From the NCBI GenBank assembly GCA_029560415.1, contig JAKQKY010000164.1:1-32620 (forward strand): a stretch of 32,620 nucleotides of DNA, written 5' to 3'. Both the position numbers and the translations under genes were made by a program. Position 1 is the stretch's first letter. Each line of letters begins with the position of its first letter. The notes beneath the pieces were generated by a model that saw nothing but the letters and a program-made list of their open reading frames with translations, was not told the DNA's origin and did not search any database. Below, in pieces: positions 16,902 to 24,439 of this stretch. This DNA is from Bacteroidota bacterium. Its GTDB lineage: Bacteria; Bacteroidota; Bacteroidia; Chitinophagales; Chitinophagaceae.

Positions 16902-18890
16902 GTGGGAAAACATATTAACAAAGTATCGGCTGCCGGACTTTTAATTGCGCTTGGAATTATTTACGGAGACATCGGTACATCACCGCTTTATGTTTTCAAC
17001 TCCATTATCAAAGACAGGATCATTACCAAAGAACTTATCTGGGGTACGCTGTCATTGATCATCTGGACGATTACCCTGCAAACAACCATCAAATATGTGA
17101 TCCTTGTTTTGCAGGCGGATAACAAAGGAGAAGGTGGCATATTTGCGCTTTTCGCATTGGTACGTCGTCGTCGAAAGTGGCTTGTAATACCAGCAATGGT
17201 AGGCGGGGCAGCACTCCTGGCCGATGGCATCATCACTCCCCCCATATCGATTACCTCAGCCATTGAAGGATTAAAGGAACTCCCCAGGTTTCATGAAATT
17301 GGTAAAGACACCGTTGTATATATCGTATTAGGCATCATCAGTTTATTCTTTTTCACACAACAATTTGGTACATCAAACATCGGCAAACTATTTGGGCCGG
17401 TGATGGGTATTTGGTTTGGTATGCTGGCCGTTTTGGGTGTAATACATATTACAGATGATCTCTCCATTTTCAATGCACTTAATCCATATTACGGAATTCA
17501 CTTTTTATTCAATTACCCCGAAGGATTCTGGTTGTTAGGAGCGGTTTTTCTTTGTACTACCGGTGCCGAAGCTTTGTATAGCGACCTGGGGCATTGTGGC
17601 CGTGGCAATATCCGCATCTCCTGGATCTTTGTAAAACTTTGCCTGCTTATTAATTATTTTGGACAGGGAGCGAGTTTGATAAAGCACAATTCTGGACAAT
17701 TGATCGACCAGGTTGCGAGAGATGTGAATGGGGTGAATGCATTTTATGACCTGATGCCGCAATGGTTTATTGTGCCGGGTGTGATCATTGCAACTTCTGC
17801 AGCCATCATTGCAAGCCAGGCAATGGTAACAGGCTCTTACACCCTCATCAACGAAGCCATACGGCTGAATTTGTGGCCTAAAATGCGAATCAATTATCCT
17901 TCAGAAGCGAAAGGACAAATCTATATTCCCGGCATCAACTTATTGTTATTTGTGGGTTGTGTAGGTGTCGTATTATATTTCCGTGAATCAGCGAGCATGG
18001 AAGCCGCTTATGGATTGGCCATCATAACTACGATGACCATGACGACCATACTCTTTGCAAATTTCATGGTGTTGCATCGTGTTCATTCCATCTTTATTTA
18101 CTTATTCCTTGCCTTTTATTTTGTTGTAGAAATTGCCTATCTCATTGCATTGATGGATAAATTCAAACACGGAGGTTACATTACTTTATTGATTGGCTTC
18201 GTCATGTTTGCAGTGATGTATGTTTGGTACAGGGCCCGTAAGATTAAAAATCGCTATGTTGAATTTGTTCGGGTTGAAGAGTATATTCCTAAACTTGAAG
18301 AACTAAGCAATGATATGACGGTTACCAAGTACGCCACTCACCTGGTGTATTTAACCAGTGCGAATAATCCGAAAGAAATTGAACATAAGATCATTTACAG
18401 CATACTCAGGGGTAAACCTAAACGGGCCGATATTTATTGGTTTGTACACGTGGATACGCTGGATGATCCTTATACCTGTGAATATGTGGTAGAGCATATC
18501 ATTCCTAATGATATCATACGCGTAGAATTCCGGCTGGGTTTCAGGGTGGCACCAAGGCTGAACCTGATGTTCAAAAAAGTCGTAGAAGACCTGGTGGCCA
18601 ACCGCGAAGTAAATATTACCAGCCGCTACGAAAGCCAGCAACGTAATAATATGGTAGGCGACTTCCAGTTTATCGTGATGGAAAAATTCCTGAGCCAGGA
18701 CAATGAATTGCCATTCTTTGAACACCTGGTGATGCGATTGTATTTCTGGTTAAAAGAATTGAGTGTAAGTGAAGAAAGGAACTTCGGATTGGAACAAAGC
18801 AATGTGGCTGTTGAGAAATTTCCATTAGTGGTAGCTCCCGTAAGCAAACTCAAACTGAAACGTATTTGGGATGATGCTGAAGATGAATAA
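16902..18890 (+). CDS. kup: Kup-family low-affinity K+ uptake transporter
   Basis: A 662-residue integral membrane potassium/proton symporter of the KUP/HAK/KT family. The N-terminal signature AGLLIALGIIYGDIGTSPLYVF is nearly canonical. It is followed by ADNKGEGGIFALFALVRRR, ADGIITPPISITSAIEGL and TGAEALYSDLGHCGRGNIRISW, all characteristic of the family. About twelve membrane segments occupy the first 440 residues, and the remaining 220 form a cytoplasmic domain ending in LKLKRIWDD. The start is GTG at 16902; it places the conserved glycine-rich helix at the usual distance from the N-terminus, and no in-frame ATG precedes it. It stands after a terminator, so it is a separate unit from the dcw cluster. 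Confidence 0.96.
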   Translation: MGKHINKVSAAGLLIALGIIYGDIGTSPLYVFNSIIKDRIITKELIWGTLSLIIWTITLQTTIKYVILVLQADNKGEGGIFALFALVRRRRKWLVIPAMVGGAALLADGIITPPISITSAIEGLKELPRFHEIGKDTVVYIVLGIISLFFFTQQFGTSNIGKLFGPVMGIWFGMLAVLGVIHITDDLSIFNALNPYYGIHFLFNYPEGFWLLGAVFLCTTGAEALYSDLGHCGRGNIRISWIFVKLCLLINYFGQGASLIKHNSGQLIDQVARDVNGVNAFYDLMPQWFIVPGVIIATSAAIIASQAMVTGSYTLINEAIRLNLWPKMRINYPSEAKGQIYIPGINLLLFVGCVGVVLYFRESASMEAAYGLAIITTMTMTTILFANFMVLHRVHSIFIYLFLAFYFVVEIAYLIALMDKFKHGGYITLLIGFVMFAVMYVWYRARKIKNRYVEFVRVEEYIPKLEELSNDMTVTKYATHLVYLTSANNPKEIEHKIIYSILRGKPKRADIYWFVHVDTLDDPYTCEYVVEHIIPNDIIRVEFRLGFRVAPRLNLMFKKVVEDLVANREVNITSRYESQQRNNMVGDFQFIVMEKFLSQDNELPFFEHLVMRLYFWLKELSVSEERNFGLEQSNVAVEKFPLVVAPVSKLKLKRIWDDAEDE

Positions 18891-18902
18891 TCCTGGAAAT
18901 AT

Positions 18903-19202
18903 ATGATGACCATTGACGCCAACACGCTGCAACAAAAAATTGAGGCGGGCGATGACATGATACTCATTGATGTTCGCGAACCTTTTGAACACGAGCTATT
19001 CAATATCGGCGGACTGCTCATACCCCTTAACAATATTTTTGAAAACCTTCACCAGCTCAAAAGGGATAAGCCCGTTATCTTTTATTGCCAGAAAGGCATT
19101 CGCAGCCAGATCGCTATTCAGCGGCTCGAACAAAAATTTAATTATACCAACCTGGTCAATTTAAGTGGCGGCATGGAAGCCTGGAAAAAGTTGATGCCAT
19201 GA
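18903..19202 (+). CDS. Single-domain rhodanese-like sulfurtransferase
   Basis: A 99-residue protein that is one complete rhodanese domain. It has the LIDVREPFEHELFNIGG motif (CH2-type) and an active-site loop CQKGIRSQ with Cys62 as the expected persulfide carrier, then the closing LSGGMEAWKK. Such small cytoplasmic proteins accept or donate sulfane sulfur; the partner is unknown. Two consecutive ATG codons open the frame and either may be used. It starts 12 nt after kup and is probably co-transcribed with it, which gives no obvious functional link. Confidence 0.93.
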   Translation: MMTIDANTLQQKIEAGDDMILIDVREPFEHELFNIGGLLIPLNNIFENLHQLKRDKPVIFYCQKGIRSQIAIQRLEQKFNYTNLVNLSGGMEAWKKLMP

Positions 19203-19263
19203 TGTTATAAAACCCGGGCCGGGATATTGACCTTAATCCATTAACTTCAATGAAAGTATTTCG

Positions 19264-20052
19264 GTGAATCTCACATTGCTCTATATCATTGGCGGCTACT
19301 TGTTACTGTTAGCCATTGTGTACCTCGTACAGGAACGATTTATTTTTAAACCCGAAAAACTTCACCAGGATTTTGTATATAAATATGATGCACCTTTTCA
19401 TGAACTTTTTTTTGATGTAGAACCTGGCGTACGCATCAATGGACTGCATTTTACAGTAAAAAACCCTTCTGGTCTCGTTCTTTATTTTCATGGCAATAGC
19501 AGGAGTATCAAAGGATGGGCCCGATACGCAAAAGACTTTTATCGTTACCAATATGATGTTGTTCTGGTCGATTACCGGGGATTTGGAAAGAGTACCGGTA
19601 AGCGCAGCGAAAAGAGAATGCTCGATGATATGCAATTTGTATACGATAGCCTGGCTGTGCAATACAGCGAACAACACATCATCGTTTATGGACGAAGCCT
19701 GGGCAGTGGTTTTGCAGCCAAGATCGCCTGTGACAATAAGCCCCGTTATCTCATCCTGGATGCACCATATTACAGTTTTAAAAAAGTTGTGGAACGTTTT
19801 TTACCCATCCTGCCATTGCGTTTCCTGTTGCGGTTTCACCTGAGAACGGATCGCTGGATCACCCAGGTCAATTGCCATACCTATATCATTCATGGCACCA
19901 AGGATTGGTTGATCCCCATCAGCAACAGTGAAAAATTACAGGCATTGAACCCAAGAATGATCACATTGATACGAATCAACGGGGGCGGCCATAATAACCT
20001 GCCTTCATTTCCCGAATACCATAATTTTATCCGCGACATTCTAAAGAATTAA
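19264..20052 (+). CDS. Membrane-anchored alpha/beta hydrolase (BEM46/ABHD13-like), copy 1
   Basis: A 262-residue protein with an N-terminal membrane helix at about 4-21 and an alpha/beta hydrolase fold. Oxyanion motif YFHGN is at about 74, DYRGFGKSTG at about 103, the nucleophile elbow GRSLGSG has Ser145, the acid is Asp214 in HGTKDWLIP, and the base is His243 in GGGHNNLP. The HNNLP ending is typical of the BEM46-like family of serine hydrolases, whose substrates are mostly unknown (lipid or ester hydrolysis is guessed). The start is GTG at 19264; the nearby ATG at 19250 is out of frame and closes after five codons. It is followed after 5 nt by a paralogue with the same layout. Confidence 0.88.
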   Translation: MNLTLLYIIGGYLLLLAIVYLVQERFIFKPEKLHQDFVYKYDAPFHELFFDVEPGVRINGLHFTVKNPSGLVLYFHGNSRSIKGWARYAKDFYRYQYDVVLVDYRGFGKSTGKRSEKRMLDDMQFVYDSLAVQYSEQHIIVYGRSLGSGFAAKIACDNKPRYLILDAPYYSFKKVVERFLPILPLRFLLRFHLRTDRWITQVNCHTYIIHGTKDWLIPISNSEKLQALNPRMITLIRINGGGHNNLPSFPEYHNFIRDILKN

Positions 20053-20057
20053 ACATA

Positions 20058-20873
20058 ATGAATATCAACAGGCGCATTGTATTTCGCTGGCTTAAGATCA
20101 TCATCATTCTTTATTGTGGTATCGGCATAGCCCTATACTATCTCCAAAGGAAATTTTTATTCCATCCGCAAAAACTGGACCCCGATCATGTGTATTCTTT
20201 CAAAGGATTATTTGAAGAGGTGAAACTGCCGGTTAATAAAGAAGATACATTGTGTTTGATCAAATTTTTCCCGCAGGGAAACTACCGGAAAGGGGTAGTG
20301 GTTTATTATCATGGCAACAGGGATAATGTAGAACGCTATGCAACCTATGCATCCAATTTTACAAAGCATGGCTATGAAGTGTGGATGCCCGACTATCCTG
20401 GTTTTGGAAAGAGTACAGGAGAATTGACAGAAAAAAAATTATATGCACAGGCTTATTTGGTGCAACAGATGGCGGCTGCAAAATATCATAGCGATAGCAT
20501 TGTTATCTATGGGAAGTCACTAGGTACGGGCATCGCGGCTTATGCAGCATCGGCTTCAAAATGTCAGCGGTTGATCCTCGAAACGCCTTATTATAGCATC
20601 CCCGACTTGTTCAGCAGGTATGCGTGGATCTATCCAACCCGTTATATGAGCGAATTCGAAATTCCAACGGGGCAATTTTTATCGGATGTAACTGAACCGG
20701 TTACCATTTTTCATGGAGATGATGATGAGGTTATCCCTTACCGTTGTGCCGCTAAACTTACAGAAAATCTGAAAGCTTCTGATCAGTTTATAACCATTAA
20801 AGATGGCCGGCATAATAACCTGCCAGGTCATGACAGGTATAAAGCTGCGCTGGATTCATTGTTGAAGTTGTAA
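20058..20873 (+). CDS. Membrane-anchored alpha/beta hydrolase (BEM46/ABHD13-like), copy 2
   Basis: A 271-residue paralogue of the preceding gene with the same plan. It has a membrane helix at about 12-28, YYHGN at about 83, DYPGFGKSTGEL at about 112, elbow GKSLGTG with Ser154, acid Asp223 in HGDDDEVIP, and base His252 in DGRHNNLP. The catalytic triad is intact. The two copies differ clearly outside the motifs, so the duplication is old. Its stop lies 4 bp from the stop of the convergent LD-carboxypeptidase gene. I see no hairpin terminator between them, so read-through or overlapping 3' ends are likely. The substrate is unknown. Confidence 0.88.
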   Translation: MNINRRIVFRWLKIIIILYCGIGIALYYLQRKFLFHPQKLDPDHVYSFKGLFEEVKLPVNKEDTLCLIKFFPQGNYRKGVVVYYHGNRDNVERYATYASNFTKHGYEVWMPDYPGFGKSTGELTEKKLYAQAYLVQQMAAAKYHSDSIVIYGKSLGTGIAAYAASASKCQRLILETPYYSIPDLFSRYAWIYPTRYMSEFEIPTGQFLSDVTEPVTIFHGDDDEVIPYRCAAKLTENLKASDQFITIKDGRHNNLPGHDRYKAALDSLLKL

Positions 20874-20877
20874 AATA

Positions 20878-21786
20878 TCAGGCTTCCTTTAACTGAACTT
20901 TACCCGCTGTGATTTTCAGGCGATAGGCAACCCCGTTTTTTAAGGCAACGTTATGCTCATCATGGCTAACCGGGAAATCGTAACAAACCGGGAAGTCATA
21001 TTCGGCAACCACATCCCGGATGATCTCGTGAATCGTTTTTCCAAAAGGCCTTACGGTGTCTTTCATTTCTGTAAAACCACCGATAACCAGTCCTGCCAAC
21101 TTATCAAATTTTCCACTGCGTTTAAATTGATATAACATGCGATCAACGTTGTATAGATATTCGCCGGTATCTTCTATGAACAGGATCTTATTCTTTGTAT
21201 CAAAATCGGATACGGTACCGATCACATGTGCCAGTAATGCAAGGTTTCCGCCGATGAGCGGGCCGCTTACATCGCCTTTTTTATTAAAAGGATGTGAAGG
21301 AATGCTATAGGAAGTTTTTTTTCCGGCCAGGGCAGTTTGCAGCGAGAGCACCGAGTCGACGGCAGATTTCACATTAAATGCACCGGCCATTGGAGCATGC
21401 AGCGAAGCGATGCGGTAATTGGATAAAAGATGGGTATGCATTACCGTTATATCGCTGAACCCGATAAGCCATTTTGGATTTTTCCTGAATTTTTTAAAAT
21501 CGAGTTTGTCTATGATGCGCCCAAGTCCGTAACCACCCCTGCCAAATAAAATGGCCCGTATCGTAGAATCATCCAGCATCGCCTGTAGTTCTTCCATTCG
21601 TTCCTCATCCGTTCCGCTGAAATAATTTCCAGATTCATTGCCCAGTGTTTTACCCACCCATACTTCGTAGCCCCATTGTTGCAGGGTACTGATACAGGTA
21701 GTGGCCCGGTCTGCAGCCATATACCCCGCGGGGCAGGTGATGGCAATGGTATCACCTGGATATAAATATGGAGGAATCTTGATCAT
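20878..21786 (-). CDS. LD-carboxypeptidase (peptidase family S66)
   Basis: A 302-residue cytoplasmic serine peptidase that cuts the terminal D-alanine from tetrapeptides during peptidoglycan recycling. The N-terminal half has IPPYLYPGDTIAITCPAG and the FGRGGYGLGRI strand motif. The nucleophile is Ser111 in IGFSDIT. The C-terminal half has IEDTGEYLYNVDRML with Glu205 and DFPVSHDEHN with His275, completing the Ser-Glu-His triad of family S66. There is no signal peptide, as expected for the recycling enzyme (LdcA). It is 32 bp downstream of the broken beta-oxidation gene on the same strand and may share its transcript. This is a cell-wall function outside the dcw cluster. Confidence 0.93.
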   Translation of the reverse strand: MIKIPPYLYPGDTIAITCPAGYMAADRATTCISTLQQWGYEVWVGKTLGNESGNYFSGTDEERMEELQAMLDDSTIRAILFGRGGYGLGRIIDKLDFKKFRKNPKWLIGFSDITVMHTHLLSNYRIASLHAPMAGAFNVKSAVDSVLSLQTALAGKKTSYSIPSHPFNKKGDVSGPLIGGNLALLAHVIGTVSDFDTKNKILFIEDTGEYLYNVDRMLYQFKRSGKFDKLAGLVIGGFTEMKDTVRPFGKTIHEIIRDVVAEYDFPVCYDFPVSHDEHNVALKNGVAYRLKITAGKVQLKEA

Positions 21787-21818
21787 ACGATGATACAGGT
21801 TTGGCTATTAAAGTTCAA

Positions 21819-24198
21819 TTAATTCCTGAGTGGTTTTCCTGTTTTTAAAATGCTTTGTATTCTTTCCAGTGTTTTCTTTTCGGCCGTTAAACTTAAAAAA
21901 GCTTCTCTTTCGAGGTCAAGTAAATATTGTTCCGAAACGTTGGTTTGTTCACTTAGGTCACCGCCACACATCACATACGCAAGTTTTTTGGCCACAGTCA
22001 CATCATGATCAGTTGCATAATTTCCACGCCACATACCGTTGATGCCTGCATGCATGGCGCCAAGTGCCGAACGTCCCAATACTTTGATATCGCTGCGTTG
22101 TACAGGCATTACATAACCGTCATCATGTAATTGTATGACAGCTTTTTTAGCTTCCGATATCCGCCTGCCAATATTCACACTGATCTCGTCCTGTCCTTTC
22201 CGGTAGATGCCCAGCTCAAATGCTTCGTGTGCTGAAGTAGCAACTTTAGCCGTTGCAATGGTTAAAAAGCGATTCTGCAGGGTGATGGTTTCAGGTTCGC
22301 CCGGGTGCATTTCATCTGCGGCCCTCAATACAAATTCTTTGGTACCGCCACCACCTGGTATCACTCCAATGCCCACTTCAACCAGGCCGGTATAGGTTTC
22401 TGCTGCTGCTATTACTTTATCAGCGTGCAGGCAGATTTCGCATCCACCACCAAGTGCCAGTGCATGAGGAGCCAGCACAACCGGTATAGAGGAATAGCGT
22501 ACACGCATCATCGTATTCTGGAACATGCGGATGGCCATATCAATTTCATCATAATCCTGTAATGGCCAGCATGAAGATCATGCCTACATTGGCCCCTGCG
22601 CTGAAGTTGGGGCCTTCATTGGCAATAACAAGACCTTTGTATTTTTCTTCGGCCAGGCCAATTGATTTCTGGATGCCTTCGAGCACTTCTCCGCCGATGC
22701 TGCCCATCTTGGTATACCATTCCAGGCCCAGTACGTCATCACCGAGGTGATAAGTGCGGCAGGCGCTGTTCTTCCAAACGGTTTCGTTGGCAAAGTTCTT
22801 CATCACGATGAAGGCTTCTGCACCGGGCAATGCTTTATAAGACTGTGAGCTAACGTCATAGCATAAACGCTTTCCATTTTCAACTTTGTAAAACGATTTG
22901 ATACCTTTGGCAATCATATCATCTATCCAGCCGGCCACTTTATAGCCTGCGGCCTTCATGGCTTCTGTTGTTTTTACAAGGCCAAGCGCATCCCAGCTTT
23001 CAAATGCCCCTATCTCCCAGCCAAAACCCGCCATCATGGCGTCATCTACACGATAGATCTCATCACTGATCTCGGGAATTCGGTTTGAAATATACGAGAA
23101 CAAAGCATAATGAAACTGGCGGTAAAATTCACCGGCTTTGTCTTGCCCGGCAGACAGTGCCTTCAGCCTGGATGCCAGGTCCTCAATTGGTTTGGCAGCT
23201 TCCAGTGTTGCGAATTTTGGCTTCTTCCTGGCTTCATATTCCATTGTTTGAAGGTTCAGCACCTGGATGTCTTTGGCTCCATCGGCAGTTTTTATTTTTT
23301 TGAAAAATCCCTGGCCGGTCTTATCGCCCAGCCAGTTATTTTCGATCATCTTATTAAGCCAGGCAGGTATAGCAAAGATCTCTTTTGCTTCATCATCCGG
23401 GCAATTATCATGTACACCTTTCGCAACTTTTACAAGGGTATCAATCCCAACCACATCGGCTGTACGAAAGGTGGCCGATTTAGGTCTGCCGATAACCGGT
23501 CCCGTTAGTGCGTCTATTTCATCGATGCTTAGCGATAGTTTTTCCATGCTGTTCATAATGGCCATCATGCCAAACACGCCGATTCTATTTGCAATGAACG
23601 CAGGCGTATCTTTACACAACACCGTGGTTTTACCAAGGTACAGGTCACCATAATGCATTAAGAAAGAAACTACTTCGGGATCTGTAAACGGTGTTGGGAT
23701 GATTTCCATCAAACGCAGGTAGCGGGGCGGGTTAAAAAAATGCGTTCCACAAAAATGCTTTTTAAAATCATCGCTCCTGCCTTCTGCCATCAGGTGAATG
23801 GGAATGCCTGATGTATTTGATGTGACCAGGGTACCTGGCCTGCGGTATTTTTCTACTTCGGCAAATACCGATTGTTTGATATCCAGTCGCTCTACCACCA
23901 CTTCAATGATCCAGTCGGCACTGGCAATATCTTTCATGTTATCGGTGAAATTACCCGTACTGATCTTCTTAATTACATTCTTATCATATACAGGTGAAGG
24001 ATTTGATTTAAGTGCAGCGGCCAGCGCATCATTCACGATCTTATTTCTTTCAGCCGGTTTGGCATCAGGTGAAATATCTTTTGGTAATATATCGAGCAAT
24101 AACACCGGGAGGCCGATGCCGGCAAAATGTGCAGCAATGCGACTACCCATCACTCCACTACCCAATACGGCTATCTTTTTGAGGTTTCTGGTTGACAT
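21819..24198 (-). pseudogene. 3-hydroxyacyl-CoA dehydrogenase / enoyl-CoA hydratase (FadN/FadB-like), split by a -strand +1 frameshift
   Basis: Two adjacent frames together encode one fatty-acid beta-oxidation enzyme. The first (24198-22549) starts with the NAD-binding fold VLGSGVMGSRIAAHFAG, has the HCDH motif HFFNPPRYLRLMEIIPT, a second HCDH C-terminal domain, and then the beginning of a crotonase domain ending GLVIANEGPNFSAGANVGMIFMLAI. The second (to 21819) resumes with YDEIDMAIRMFQNTMMRVRYSS and ALALGGGCEICLHADK, the rest of the crotonase. Removing one T at 22560 (an A on the coding strand) joins them as AIQDYDEID in one frame of about 792 residues, the normal length of FadN-type proteins. 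It is a recent inactivation or a sequencing error; the rest of both halves is well preserved. No thiolase or acyl-CoA dehydrogenase gene adjoins it. Confidence 0.9.
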
Positions 24199-24204
24199 GA
24201 CAAA

Positions 24205-24233
24205 TTTTAGTTAGTTAAACAACTATTTTAGTT
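24205..24233. promoter_or_regulatory. Candidate operator upstream of the beta-oxidation gene
   Basis: A perfect inverted repeat TAGTTAAACAACTA (24212-24225) lies 13 bp upstream of the start codon. The 8-mer TTTTAGTT occurs on both sides (24205-24212 and 24226-24233), exactly 21 bp apart. This arrangement suits a dimeric repressor such as a TetR-family fatty-acid regulator, but no regulator gene is in the window. Confidence 0.4.
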
Positions 24234-24291
24234 CGAAGATAGTTTTTATGCATGAAAAAAACCATAACAATCTGCTGATTTACATACTTAA

Positions 24292-24299
24292 TAGGTTTG
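24292..24299 (+). promoter_or_regulatory. Candidate Bacteroidota promoter -7 box (TAGGTTTG) for the histidine kinase
   Basis: TAGGTTTG fits the TAnnTTTG consensus, with a CTG (one mismatch to TTG) ending 17 nt upstream. Transcription would begin near 24305, giving a leader of about 135 nt that contains the hairpin at 24320-24344. Confidence 0.35.
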
Positions 24300-24319
24300 T
24301 TATGCGTTGTACTTTATAC

Positions 24320-24344
24320 CAGCTTGAAAAAGCTGTGTTTTTTT
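24320..24344 (+). terminator. Hairpin plus T-run in the leader of the histidine kinase gene (possible attenuator)
   Basis: CAGCTT (24320-24325), loop GAAA, AAGCTG (24330-24335), then TG and seven T (24338-24344). It looks like a weak intrinsic terminator, but no gene on this strand lies upstream, so it would act as an attenuator or end a very short RNA. Confidence 0.4.
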
Positions 24345-24439
24345 GCTTTGAAATTTATTTTACAGGTAATGAATCGATTATACATATAAATTAATCAGCC
24401 TGTTTTTTTACGTTTCACGGCTTTCATAAATCCGATATC

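Noticed and set aside
23110-23508. A 132-codon + strand ORF opposite the beta-oxidation gene
   Set aside because: It has no recognisable domain and lies antisense to well-conserved coding sequence on the - strand.
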